Source: Phascolarctobacterium faecium DSM 14760 (GTDB lineage: Bacteria > Bacillota > Negativicutes > Acidaminococcales > Acidaminococcaceae). Taken from it: a stretch of DNA of 64,000 bases. The DNA lies in NCBI RefSeq assembly GCF_003269275.1, contig NZ_QLTS01000004.1, forward strand, positions 62,001 to 126,000, written 5' to 3'. A program made the translations under genes and the position numbers. The notes beneath the pieces are model-generated. The model saw only the letters and a program-made list of their open reading frames with translations. It made no database searches and was not told the origin of the DNA. Positions 1-8,286 of this stretch are shown in pieces (within the stretch, counting starts at the first letter, position 1; each line of letters starts with the position of its first letter).

Positions 1-549
1 CTATATTCTGGTAAACGTCTGGACAGTATGAAAAGCTGTGAATTGATTGCTTTGCCGCAGCAAATGGACATCAAACAGATGGCTTATGCTTCGGTGATTG
101 CTGAAGTGACAGAAGCTCTGACGGAAGCACATGAGCCGCAGGAAGATATTTATGAGCTGCTTGTAGGAGCAGTACAAATACTTTCCAGGAATAACCCGCG
201 TCTGGTCGCGTTGTCGGCTATTTGCAAGCTGCTTGTTTTAACAGGATTTGCTCCTGTTTATGACGCCTGTGTCAACTGTACTGAAGCTGTTGAAGGAGAT
301 GCTTTTTTTAGTGTCGTTCAGGGCGGCCTTATTTGCGAAGCCTGTCACGGAGGGGAAGAGTTGCCCTTTAGCAGCGGCGCTCAGAAGCTGCTGCAGGAGC
401 TGATTGCGCTGGATTTCAATGATCCACAGCCTTTTACTGTGCGCGGCGGCGATTTGATGCAGCTGGAACAGATACTTTATCGGTTTATTGTTTACCAGAT
501 CGACAAGCCTTTGAAAAGTTTAAGCTTTTTAGCGCAGTTAGGATTGTAA
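1..549 (+). CDS. recO: DNA repair protein RecO, C-terminal part (gene starts before the window)
   Basis: RecO works with RecF and RecR to load RecA on gapped DNA and to anneal strands. The reading frame is open from base 1, before the first in-frame ATG at 28, so the gene begins upstream and only its C-terminal ~182 residues are here. The visible part has the helical C-terminal region with a zinc-finger-like arrangement of two CxxC pairs (CVNC near base 265 and CEAC near base 335), as in the RecO C-terminal domain. It ends with TAA just before the promoter of the glyQS T-box transcript, so the two units appear separately transcribed. Confidence 0.85.
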   Translation, partial: LYSGKRLDSMKSCELIALPQQMDIKQMAYASVIAEVTEALTEAHEPQEDIYELLVGAVQILSRNNPRLVALSAICKLLVLTGFAPVYDACVNCTEAVEGDAFFSVVQGGLICEACHGGEELPFSSGAQKLLQELIALDFNDPQPFTVRGGDLMQLEQILYRFIVYQIDKPLKSLSFLAQLGL

Positions 550-554
550 AAGCA

Positions 555-583
555 TTGACAAAGGACGTCTGATTTGATATATT
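555..583 (+). promoter_or_regulatory. sigma-A type promoter of the glyQS T-box transcript
   Basis: TTGACA (555-560), a 17-base spacer and TATATT (578-583). The expected start near 590 lies just before the folded T-box leader. Confidence 0.7.
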
Positions 584-589
584 TTCTTT

Positions 590-795
590 TAAGCGATGAA
601 AGGGATAAGTAGTTTTCTGTTTTAGCGAGCCGGGATGGTGTAAGCCGGCAGATGAGAAAACAAAGGCACCCGGGAGCTGCAATTTTATAAACATCGAGGC
701 GGACCGTATGAGCGGTCAAGCAGGGTGGAACCGCGGAGTGATTTATGTCTCCGTCCCTGTAACTTAATTGTTACAGGGACGGAGACTTTTGTTTT
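590..795 (+). promoter_or_regulatory. Glycine T-box riboswitch with terminator
   Basis: The T-box leader senses uncharged tRNA-Gly and controls glyQS by antitermination. Visible parts: a stem I region with an AGTA element near 616 and the GC-rich apical part 630-655; a likely specifier codon GGC at 665-667 followed by a purine; the conserved T-box AGGGTGGAACCGCG at 722-735; and a perfect 17-base-pair terminator stem at 747-786 followed by T-rich sequence. The TGGA at 726-729 can pair with the UCCA end of tRNA-Gly(GCC), which is encoded twice in this window. The exact 5' boundary is inferred from the promoter. Confidence 0.92.
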
Positions 796-828
796 TGTCG
801 TTGTAACAAATAAAATAGGAGGCAGAAC

Positions 829-1707
829 ATGAATTTTCAAACAATTATTTTGAAGCTCCAGAAATTCTGGGCAGACCAAAACTGCATCATGGGCCAGCCC
901 TATGACGTCGAAAAAGGTGCGGGAACTATGAATCCGTCAACTTTTCTGCGCGTTTTAGGACCGGAACCATGGCGTGTGGCTTATGTAGAGCCATCTCGAC
1001 GTCCGGCTGACGGGCGTTATGGGGATAACCCCAATCGGTTGTTCCAGCATCATCAATATCAGGTAATTATTAAACCGTCTCCGGATAATATTCAGGAGCT
1101 TTATCTCCAGAGCCTGGCCGAACTGGGTATCCGTCAGGAAGAACATGATATCCGTTTTGTTGAGGATAACTGGGAATCACCGACTTTAGGTGCTTGGGGA
1201 CTTGGCTGGGAGGTTTGGCTGGATGGTATGGAAATTACCCAGTTCACCTATTTTCAGCAGGTCGGCAGTATCGACGTGAAACCTGTTACTGTTGAAATCA
1301 CGTATGGTTTAGAGCGACTGGCTATGTATATCCAGGGTGTGGAAAATGTTTTTGATATTGAATGGGTGGATGGAGTCACTTATGGTGACGTTTTCCATAC
1401 TAACGAAGTAGAACAGTCTTTTTACAATTTTCAAGTAGCTGATACAGCACTGCTGTTTGATCTGTTTGATAAATATGAAGCTGAGGCAAAACGCGTTATT
1501 GAGGCCGGATATATCCGTCCTGCTTATGATTATGTATTGAAATGTTCTCATACTTTTAACCTTTTGGATTCCCGCGGCGCCATCAGCGTCAGCGAAAGAA
1601 CGGCTTTCATTGGCCGTGTGCGCGCTATGGCACGTTTGTGCGCAGCTGCTTATGTTGAACAAAGGGAAAAACTTGGCTTCCCGTTATTGAAAGGGGAGAA
1701 TAAATAA
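829..1707 (+). CDS. glyQ: Glycyl-tRNA synthetase alpha subunit
   Basis: Catalytic alpha subunit of the bacterial alpha2beta2 glycyl-tRNA synthetase, which charges tRNA-Gly in the cytosol. The 292-residue product has the family's usual length and the characteristic N-terminal class II core ([14 protein letters not shown], then [16 protein letters not shown] near residue 45). A good ribosome-binding site (AGGAGG at 815-820) precedes the ATG. It is controlled by the glycine T-box upstream and its stop overlaps the glyS start by one base (TAATG), so translation of the two subunits is probably coupled. Confidence 0.97.
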   Translation: MNFQTIILKLQKFWADQNCIMGQPYDVEKGAGTMNPSTFLRVLGPEPWRVAYVEPSRRPADGRYGDNPNRLFQHHQYQVIIKPSPDNIQELYLQSLAELGIRQEEHDIRFVEDNWESPTLGAWGLGWEVWLDGMEITQFTYFQQVGSIDVKPVTVEITYGLERLAMYIQGVENVFDIEWVDGVTYGDVFHTNEVEQSFYNFQVADTALLFDLFDKYEAEAKRVIEAGYIRPAYDYVLKCSHTFNLLDSRGAISVSERTAFIGRVRAMARLCAAAYVEQREKLGFPLLKGENK

Positions 1708-3854
1708 TGGAAAAATTATTATTTGAAATCGGTACTGAAGAGATCCCCGCAAAATTTATGCCGGGTATTCTTAAACAATTACAAGAGCTTGCTGCAGATA
1801 AAATGCAGGAGCTGCGTATTCCGTTTGAAAATATCAAGGTTTATGGCACGCCTCGCCGGATGACCTTTATTGCTGAAGGTGTAGCAGAAGCTCAGGCAGA
1901 CAGTACGATTGAGGCTAAAGGGCCGTCTGCAAAAATTGCTTTCGTAAGCGGAGCTCCTTCCAAAGCGGCAATAGGCTTTGCCCGCGGGCAGGGGATAGAC
2001 GTTAAAGACCTGGAAGTGCGCGGAGAATACGTTTATGCAGTAAAACATTTGGCAGGTCAACCTGTTGTCGATTTACTGCCCGGTTTGCTGCTTGATATCC
2101 TGGAGTCTTTATCTTTCCCGAAAAATATGCGCTGGGCCGATTATGATTTTCGGTTCGTGCGTCCTATCCGCTGGCTGGTAGCACTGTTCGGTGAAAAAGT
2201 AATACCGGTAGAAATTACCGGCGTAAAATCGGGCAGGTATTCGATGGGACATCGTTTTATGCAGCAATCTATGAAAGAGGCTGTGGAAACTAAAGGCCTG
2301 CTGAGCGCGGCTATCAATAAGGTTGGCAATGTAGTGCATTCTGCTGTTATGGGAATGCAGGGAGCTGTTGAGATCCCCAACGCTGATGCATATGTACAGG
2401 CACTGGCTGATAACTTTGTGATGGTCGATCAGGATGCCCGCCGTGAATTGATTCGTCAGCAGGTGACAGAACTGGCGGCTGTCGAAGGCGGAATTGCTGA
2501 AATTGACGAAGACTTACTGGAAGAAGTCAATTATCTTGTTGAATATCCTACTGCATTATGTGGGAAATTTGAAGAAAAATTCCTGTCGTTACCGAAGGAA
2601 GCCATTATCACCCCAATGCGTGAACATCAGCGTTATTTTCCGGTAGTGGATGAAGAAGGCAGGCTGCTCAATAAATTTATTACAGTCCGCAATGGCGGTA
2701 AAGAGTTTTTAGATGTTGTCGCACACGGTAATGAACGTGTTTTACGCGCTCGTCTCAGTGATGCTGAATTCTTCTTCAATGAAGACCGCAAACTAAAATT
2801 GGAAGACCGTCTGGAAAAATTGAAAACAGTTTCATTCCAGGAAGGTCTGGGCAACATGTATGATAAGAGTGAGCGGTTGGCTAAACTGGCTGAAATGGTT
2901 AAGTTTGCCATTAATGTTAAAGTTGACGATACTAACCTCAAACGTACAGCTTTGCTGTCTAAAACAGATCTTGTTGCCGGGATGGTGGTTGAATTTACAG
3001 AGCTGCAGGGAGTTATGGGGCGTGAATATGCCAAATTAGACGGCGAACCTGCTGAAGTTGCTGAAGGTATTTATGAACACTATCTGCCGCGTTTTGCCGG
3101 TGACGAGCTGCCGAAGGGTACTATTGGACGTATTGTCGGCATCAGTGATAAAATGGATAATATCGTTGCTACTTTCAGCCGCGGACTTGCACCGACAGGC
3201 TCGCAGGATCCTTATGCATTGCGTCGTCAGGCTTTGGGTATCATCAATATTCTTATCAGCAGTAACTATCATATGCCCCTGATCAAAATTCTGGCAGGTG
3301 CGCTGTATCTGCTCAATATCAAACCGGAAGATACCGGTAAATTGATACCGCAGATTTTAGAATTCTTTAAATTACGTTTGAAAAATATGATGATCGAACA
3401 GGGCATCCGTTATGACGTTGTCGATGCTGTTTTTGCCGATGAACGCAACGATGATTTAGTAGATATTTACGCGCGCTGCAAGGCTTTGAATGCGTATGTA
3501 GTTCTGCCGGAAGCAGAAGCTGTTATTCAGGCTTCTATCCGTGTCTGCAATCTTTGCAAAAAAATTGAGACTGAAGTTGCTATAAGCAGTGCGCTTTTTG
3601 CCGACCCGGCAGAGCAGGAATTGCATGATGTTCTGATTCGTCTTAATAAAGAGCTTATCCCGGACATCGTGACTTATAATTATGCCGGTGCATTAAAACT
3701 TGCCGAGCAGGTAGTTGAGCCTGTAAATAAATTCTTTGACAGTGTTATGGTCATGGATGAAAATGTTGATATTAAAAATAATCGTCTGGCCCTTCTTGAG
3801 CAGGCGAAAGAGGTTACAAATGCTGTCGGCGATTTGAGCTGTATCGTTCTTTAA
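1707..3854 (+). CDS. glyS: Glycyl-tRNA synthetase beta subunit
   Basis: Beta subunit of the tetrameric glycyl-tRNA synthetase; it binds the tRNA and is needed for charging. The 715-residue product is slightly longer than the E. coli protein and begins with the family's hallmark ELLFEIGTEEIPA-like sequence (residues 2-15). The region around residue 145 (FVRPIRWLVALF) and the C-terminal DALR-like helical anticodon-binding part, roughly residues 590-700, are typical. Translation starts at an ATG overlapping the glyQ stop. No U-tract terminator is obvious right after the gene; a long imperfect hairpin follows instead. Confidence 0.97.
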   Translation: MEKLLFEIGTEEIPAKFMPGILKQLQELAADKMQELRIPFENIKVYGTPRRMTFIAEGVAEAQADSTIEAKGPSAKIAFVSGAPSKAAIGFARGQGIDVKDLEVRGEYVYAVKHLAGQPVVDLLPGLLLDILESLSFPKNMRWADYDFRFVRPIRWLVALFGEKVIPVEITGVKSGRYSMGHRFMQQSMKEAVETKGLLSAAINKVGNVVHSAVMGMQGAVEIPNADAYVQALADNFVMVDQDARRELIRQQVTELAAVEGGIAEIDEDLLEEVNYLVEYPTALCGKFEEKFLSLPKEAIITPMREHQRYFPVVDEEGRLLNKFITVRNGGKEFLDVVAHGNERVLRARLSDAEFFFNEDRKLKLEDRLEKLKTVSFQEGLGNMYDKSERLAKLAEMVKFAINVKVDDTNLKRTALLSKTDLVAGMVVEFTELQGVMGREYAKLDGEPAEVAEGIYEHYLPRFAGDELPKGTIGRIVGISDKMDNIVATFSRGLAPTGSQDPYALRRQALGIINILISSNYHMPLIKILAGALYLLNIKPEDTGKLIPQILEFFKLRLKNMMIEQGIRYDVVDAVFADERNDDLVDIYARCKALNAYVVLPEAEAVIQASIRVCNLCKKIETEVAISSALFADPAEQELHDVLIRLNKELIPDIVTYNYAGALKLAEQVVEPVNKFFDSVMVMDENVDIKNNRLALLEQAKEVTNAVGDLSCIVL

Positions 3855-3883
3855 TCGCACATTTTACGGCAGTTGTTTTGTCA

Positions 3884-3951
3884 GGCCCTTGGTTACAAAC
3901 ACCAGAGTACATTTAGTACGCGGCGTGTCTGTCATCAGGGGCTTTCCTTGT
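3884..3951. repeat. Long imperfect hairpin element in the glyS-ppsA gap
   Basis: The gap 3855-4314 (460 bases) has no gene I can support. At 3884-3951 the left arm (about AGGCCCTTGGTTACAAACAC) can pair with the right arm (about GTGTCTGTCATCAGGGGCTT), with roughly 14 Watson-Crick pairs, three G-U pairs and two mismatches over ~19 positions. The stem is capped by a GTAC/GTAC mini-stem around ATTTA. No T-tract follows, so it is not a classical terminator. It could be a small dispersed repeat, a structured RNA or the processed end of the glyQS transcript. The rest of the gap holds the ppsA promoter and an inverted operator-like motif. Confidence 0.4.
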
Positions 3952-4094
3952 ATTTGCAGTGAGATTCGTGGGCTTGATTGTATTGTTAAGAAATATACTA
4001 AGAAGTACATTGTGCAATCTTTACATATATGGCGCAGTCTATGAGATGGATTTTAGTTATAATCTGCTGATTTTACTTTTTCCCAGGTATCATT

Positions 4095-4266
4095 TAGTGT
4101 ATACTAATATATATACTCTGTTTTTCCTGTGACGAAAATATTATTTAAAGAGTAAAGGAGGGCCGTACTGAAAATAAGCATATTTTGTAAAATTTAACAC
4201 AAAAAGTTAAAAAGCGATGAAAAAAGTCCTTGAATGTGGTGTACAAATATGATATAGTATACACTA
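4095..4266. promoter_or_regulatory. Pair of inverted 12-base operator-like motifs upstream of ppsA
   Basis: TAGTGTATACTA at 4095-4106 and its exact reverse complement TAGTATACACTA at 4255-4266 lie 160 bases apart. The second copy overlaps the -10 box of the ppsA promoter. The spacing and placement fit two operator sites that a repressor could bridge by looping. The regulator is unknown; the motif is not one I can assign to a family. Confidence 0.4.
4230..4258 (+). promoter_or_regulatory. Promoter of ppsA
   Basis: TTGAAT (4230-4235), 17-base spacer, TATAGT (4253-4258). It lies 56 bases before the ppsA ATG, and the -10 box overlaps one of the 12-base inverted motifs. Confidence 0.55.
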
Positions 4267-4314
4267 TATTAAGGGCGCAGCCCAAAAAGTATAATATAAA
4301 GGAGTGCTACAATC

Positions 4315-6702
4315 ATGAAAAAAGAAGAACAGTTTCTTCTCTGGTTTGAGCAATTAGAAAGAAAAGACGTTGATATCGTTGGCGGCAAATCCTCTTCCCT
4401 CGGTGAAATGACTGCTAAGACAGATGTTCCCGTTCCTTACGGTTTTGCTACTACGGCTTACGCTTATAGATACTTCATTAAAGAAAGCGGTCTTGAAGAA
4501 AAGATGCGCTCTATTTTGTCTGAATTGACTGACGTTGAAAACAGCGCTTTACTGCGTGATGTCAGCGCTCGTCTGCGTGATGCCATCATGGCTGAGAAAA
4601 TGCCTCAGGATCTGCAGGACGCTATTGGCGCTGCTTATGTTGAACTTGGTAAAAGAGTCGGCGAAGAGAATCCCTATGTCGCCGTTCGTTCCAGTGCTAC
4701 AGCTGAAGATTTACCGGATGCAAGCTTTGCTGGTCAGCAGGATACCTATCTGAACGTACAGGGTGCTGAAACCATTATCGCAAAGGTAAAGGAATGCTAC
4801 GCTTCCTGCTTTACCGACCGTGCTGTTTATTATCGTGAAAAACAAGGCTTTGATCATATAGAAGTTGCTTTGAGTGCCGTTGTACAAATGATGGTTTTCT
4901 CTAAAACTTCCGGTGTTATGTTTACTGTTAACGTTGCTACTGGCGATGACAATAATATCCTGATTGAGGCAGCCTTTGGACTGGGTGAATATGTTGTTCA
5001 GGGTACTGTTACTCCTGATAATTATACTATTTCCAAACATGACCACAAAATCATTGACCGCTGCGTAAATGAGCAGGACATCATGCTTGTACGCAAAAAA
5101 GGCGGCGACTGTGAAGAAGTGCAGGTCCCTGAAGAACTGCGCAAAGTACAGACTTTGACTGACGAGCAGATTTTGGAACTGGCTGATTATGCTAAAAAGA
5201 TCGAAAAACATTATGGCTGCTATATGGATATGGAATGGGGCGTTGATGAACGTACCAATAAAATCTGGATTCTGCAGGCCCGTCCGGAAACCGTATGGAG
5301 CCGCCGCAATAAAGAAGGAGGAGCAAAAGTGCAGGAAAGCAAATCTATGACTACTACTGATCATAAAGTTATCGTGAAAGGTTTGCCTGCAAGCCCGGGT
5401 AAAGTTTCTGGCCGCGTACACGTTATTCTTGATCCTTCCCGCATCGATGAATTTAAAGAAGGAGAGATCCTTGTTACTGAGATGACCGCTCCTGACTGGG
5501 TACCGGCAATGAAAAAAGCCAAAGCTATCGTCACTGACAGCGGCGGAATGACCTGTCATGCTTCCATCGTTAGCCGCGAGCTGGGTATTCCCTGTATCGT
5601 TGGTACTAAGAGCCGTGGTGAAGCTGCTACTGTTACTATTCCTGACGGTATTGATGTAACTATCGATGCTACTCATGGCGTAGTTTATGAAGGCATTATT
5701 GAAGAAGCTAAAAAAGAAAATCAGGCAGGCGCTGCTGTAGCGGTTGCTGAATACTTCCCGCCGACTGGCACTAAAGTTTATATGAATTTGGGCGATCCGG
5801 AACTGGCTGAGAAATATTCCAGTCTGCCCTGTGATGGTATCGGTTTGATGCGTGAAGAGTTCATCTGGACTACTTATATCCATGAACATCCTTTGTATCT
5901 CATTAAAACCGGACATCCTGAAAAAGTTGTCGATCAGCTGGCAGAAGGTATGCGTCAGGTTTGTCAGGCAATGGCTCCCAGACCGGTTACTCTGCGTTTC
6001 AGCGATTTCAAATCCAGTGAATATCGTGATTTGAAAGGCGGCGATGAGTTCGAACCTTATGAACCTTCAGCATTATTGGGCTGGCGCGGTGCTTCACGTT
6101 ATTATGATCCTAAATACATCGAAGCTTTCAAACTGGAATGCCAGGCTGTAGTGAAAGTTCGTGAAGAGTTTGGTCTGAAAAACCTTAATGTTATGATTCC
6201 TTTCTGCCGTAATGTAGAGGAATGTGAAAAAGTGGTTAAGATTATGGCTGAATGTGGCTTGGAGCGCGGTAAGGACTTTAAAGTATGGTTGATGGCTGAA
6301 ATTCCTTCCAATATCATTCTGGCCGATCAGTTCAATAAGTATGTAGACGGTTATTCTATCGGTTCTAACGATTTGACCATGCTGGTGCTTGGCTGTGACC
6401 GTGATAATGATACTGTTTCCCATATCTATGATGAACGTAATCTGGCAGTGCGCCGTGCAGTACGTCACCTTATTGAGGTTGCTCACAGCGAAGGCAAAAC
6501 TGTTTCTATCTGTGGTCAGGCTCCCAGCGTTTATCCTGAATTCTGTGAATTCCTCATTAAGAGCGGTATCGACAGTATTTCCGTAAATCCTGATACTGTT
6601 AAATTTACCAAAAAATTAGTTGCTCAAGTAGAGCAGCGTGTTATGCTCGACGCTTTAACAGGTCGCGGCCGTAAAGAAGTCGAAGAACTTGACTGGAAAT
6701 AA
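4315..6702 (+). CDS. ppsA: Phosphoenolpyruvate synthase (pyruvate, water dikinase)
   Basis: Converts pyruvate and ATP to phosphoenolpyruvate, AMP and phosphate, feeding gluconeogenesis. At 795 residues it matches the length of E. coli PpsA (792), not the ~880 of pyruvate phosphate dikinase. Domains in order: N-terminal ATP-grasp nucleotide-binding domain (VGGKSSSLGEM near residue 24, AVRSSATAEDLPDASFAGQQ near 122), the swivelling phosphohistidine domain (GGMTCHAS with His415), and the C-terminal PEP/pyruvate barrel (GSNDLTMLVLGCDRD, then SICGQAPS). RBS AAAGGAG precedes the ATG. It stands alone between its own promoter and a terminator shared with the convergent methyltransferase gene. Confidence 0.95.
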   Translation: MKKEEQFLLWFEQLERKDVDIVGGKSSSLGEMTAKTDVPVPYGFATTAYAYRYFIKESGLEEKMRSILSELTDVENSALLRDVSARLRDAIMAEKMPQDLQDAIGAAYVELGKRVGEENPYVAVRSSATAEDLPDASFAGQQDTYLNVQGAETIIAKVKECYASCFTDRAVYYREKQGFDHIEVALSAVVQMMVFSKTSGVMFTVNVATGDDNNILIEAAFGLGEYVVQGTVTPDNYTISKHDHKIIDRCVNEQDIMLVRKKGGDCEEVQVPEELRKVQTLTDEQILELADYAKKIEKHYGCYMDMEWGVDERTNKIWILQARPETVWSRRNKEGGAKVQESKSMTTTDHKVIVKGLPASPGKVSGRVHVILDPSRIDEFKEGEILVTEMTAPDWVPAMKKAKAIVTDSGGMTCHASIVSRELGIPCIVGTKSRGEAATVTIPDGIDVTIDATHGVVYEGIIEEAKKENQAGAAVAVAEYFPPTGTKVYMNLGDPELAEKYSSLPCDGIGLMREEFIWTTYIHEHPLYLIKTGHPEKVVDQLAEGMRQVCQAMAPRPVTLRFSDFKSSEYRDLKGGDEFEPYEPSALLGWRGASRYYDPKYIEAFKLECQAVVKVREEFGLKNLNVMIPFCRNVEECEKVVKIMAECGLERGKDFKVWLMAEIPSNIILADQFNKYVDGYSIGSNDLTMLVLGCDRDNDTVSHIYDERNLAVRRAVRHLIEVAHSEGKTVSICGQAPSVYPEFCEFLIKSGIDSISVNPDTVKFTKKLVAQVEQRVMLDALTGRGRKEVEELDWK

Positions 6703-6712
6703 TAATTAAGAA

Positions 6713-6744
6713 AAACCCCGTTGTCTTTTAAGACAGCGGGGTTT
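6713..6744. terminator. Bidirectional terminator between ppsA and the convergent methyltransferase gene
   Basis: A 14-base stem (6713-6726 with 6731-6744, one G-U pair) with a four-base loop. T-rich sequence follows on the plus strand and the A-rich 5' flank gives a T-tract on the minus strand. Confidence 0.85.
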
Positions 6745-6762
6745 GTTTATTAAAAATAGAAT

Positions 6763-7476
6763 TTAGAGTTTTTTAGCTTTGATGGCGATAAGATTCATAT
6801 ATTTCCCTGCACCGGCATTCATTGAAGCTCTATCGTTGATGGCATGTTCCTCATCACATTCCAGCCAGTCCTGCCAGGCTTCCTCCATACACTTCAGCTC
6901 TGAGATGCTTTCGATATTGATCGTTTGAGATTGTGAAAGCAGTTCGTGCCACCACTTACAGCTGTGAAAGGTATCAAGATCTTCAGCACCCCAGGAAATG
7001 AGCAGTTCGGACGGCAGATTATTGTGATAATCTTTTTTGAAGCCGGGGAAGGCTAAGGCAATGATACCATTTGGTTTGATATAAGGAGCTAGTTTGGTGT
7101 CCATAAATTCAGGTGTATTGCCAAAATAATGATATGAATCGACACTGATCACCGCATCAAAATAATTTTCAGCATAGGGAAGGTCAAGGGCATTGGCATG
7201 GATTGGTATGATGCGATCTTCAAGCCCGAGCTTTTTGAAGCGCTCAAAATTTTCTGCAGCTGTTATCCAAAGGTCAGTTGCATAGACTTGTACGCCGAAT
7301 TCTTTTGCTAAAAAGATTGATGTAAGTCCTTTGCCGCAGCCCAAATCAAGTATTTTCATATCTGACGTGAGTTTTATTCCTTCTGTAAGTTCTTCTAAAA
7401 TTTTTAAGGCATTAGGGCCCATCATATTTTCAAGCAGAAATTGCTTGTCGTATTGTTCGCTTTTAGGATATTTCAT
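6763..7476 (-). CDS. Class I SAM-dependent methyltransferase
   Basis: The 237-residue product has a Rossmann methyltransferase fold: motif I LDLGCGKGLTS near residue 44, a YATD acidic strand end near residue 65, and the motif IV-like region DAVISVDSYHYFG near residue 105. It resembles small-molecule methyltransferases widespread in Firmicutes, where the substrate is usually unknown. The gene lies on the minus strand, converges on ppsA and shares its terminator. The substrate cannot be read from the sequence. Confidence 0.8.
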   Translation of the reverse strand: MKYPKSEQYDKQFLLENMMGPNALKILEELTEGIKLTSDMKILDLGCGKGLTSIFLAKEFGVQVYATDLWITAAENFERFKKLGLEDRIIPIHANALDLPYAENYFDAVISVDSYHYFGNTPEFMDTKLAPYIKPNGIIALAFPGFKKDYHNNLPSELLISWGAEDLDTFHSCKWWHELLSQSQTINIESISELKCMEEAWQDWLECDEEHAINDRASMNAGAGKYMNLIAIKAKKL

Positions 7477-7563
7477 TATAGCACCTGCTTTCTCTGTCTT
7501 TGTGTTTATTATATTACAGGTTTTACAAAATTACTTCCTGCATTTTTTTTCTGAAAAGAAAAA

Positions 7564-7588
7564 GAGAACGTCAGGTAATGACGTTCTC
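7564..7588 (-). terminator. Terminator of the CD3324-family gene
   Basis: Ten-base perfect stem (7564-7573 with 7579-7588), loop GGTAA, followed on the minus strand by a T-rich run. Confidence 0.75.
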
Positions 7589-7593
7589 AAGGA

Positions 7594-7863
7594 TCAGATT
7601 TTCTTTTTAGCAATGATACTGTATATTGTTTTAGATGACAAAAAGTATTCTTCGGCAAGAACAGTAACAGGAATTCCACTTAGATAACGGCAGAATATTT
7701 CCTGATTACGTTCAGCAGTTTGTTGTTTTGTACCTTTGGTCGATCCCCAGGGGCGTTTGTTATTGGTTTTACGAGGGATATAGATATATTCACCGTCTAT
7801 GTATTCCTGAATAGCTGATAAAAGTGGCGGTGGTAATATTTTTTTACCGTTTTGATAGCACAT
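7594..7863 (-). CDS. CD3324-family small protein, probable helix-turn-helix
   Basis: An 89-residue protein that I recognise as the CD3324 family from its block EYIDGEYIYIPRK near residues 20-32, followed by a W-G pair and a C-terminal helix-turn-helix-like segment (VTVLAEEYFLSSKTIYSII, residues 66-84). The family is common in Clostridia and Negativicutes and its role is not established; DNA binding is inferred from the resolvase-like C-terminal motif. It has its own terminator downstream. The start at 7863 follows GGGAGG on the minus strand. Confidence 0.7.
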   Translation of the reverse strand: MCYQNGKKILPPPLLSAIQEYIDGEYIYIPRKTNNKRPWGSTKGTKQQTAERNQEIFCRYLSGIPVTVLAEEYFLSSKTIYSIIAKKKI

Positions 7864-8120
7864 ATTGCTTCCTCCCAGATTTATAATTACCGGGATGGCA
7901 GCAAAAGCTGTTTTGTTTTAGCGATTGCCTGTCAAATAGCCTTTGCTACCTGACATGACCGCATCGATATTTCTTAAAGGATTGATAAAGCAATCCTCCT
8001 TTCAAATAATAGATTCTGGGTTTATCTTATACGATAGCGGCAGATATTGCAAGAAGCAGATTTGTAGGTTTGCTGTAATGCGTGGGAAGTAAAATTCCTG
8101 GAAAATATTTTGATTTTGGT
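7864..8120. other. Intergenic region between the CD3324-family gene and the pyr promoter
   Basis: No gene is supported. There is a ten-base hairpin with two G-U pairs around 7929-7953 (arms GTCAAATAGC and GCTACCTGAC) and a short hairpin GGATTG/CAATCC at 7979-7996. Both lie upstream of the minus-strand gene and could be part of its leader. I see no riboswitch consensus that I can name. Confidence 0.4.
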
Positions 8121-8149
8121 TTGACGTACCACTTAATGGATGGTAAAAT
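8121..8149 (+). promoter_or_regulatory. Promoter of the pyr operon
   Basis: TTGACG (8121-8126), 17-base spacer, TAAAAT (8144-8149). It lies directly upstream of the PyrR-type leader. Confidence 0.7.
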
Positions 8150-8170
8150 ATTACCAATAGAATATTACCT

Positions 8171-8263
8171 TTAAAGCGGTCCTGTGAGACTGTAAGGTAG
8201 ACTTTTAGGTAACTTGTACTACAAGCCTTCTTTGCCATCTTGCAGGCACAGAAGGCTTTTTTA
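8171..8263 (+). promoter_or_regulatory. PyrR-type attenuator of the pyr operon
   Basis: The leader carries GGTCCTGTGAGACT (8178-8191), matching the PyrR binding-loop consensus ARUCCNGNGAGGYU at 12 of 14 positions. It is followed by a strong terminator stem (8223-8236 with 8245-8258, 13 of 14 paired) and a T-tract. By analogy with Bacillus, UMP-bound PyrR would favour this terminator when pyrimidines are plentiful. pyrR itself is not in the window. Confidence 0.75.
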
Positions 8264-8286
8264 TGTGATTAATAGGAGGTAGGACA

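Noticed and set aside
4711-5916. Long (401-residue) minus-strand open frame inside ppsA
   Set aside because: It mirrors the codon pattern of ppsA, has no RBS or family features, and ppsA is certain.
7864-8120. Possible cyclic-di-GMP or other riboswitch on the minus strand before the CD3324-family gene
   Set aside because: Some GCAAA-like words and hairpins occur, but the conserved arrangement is not there.
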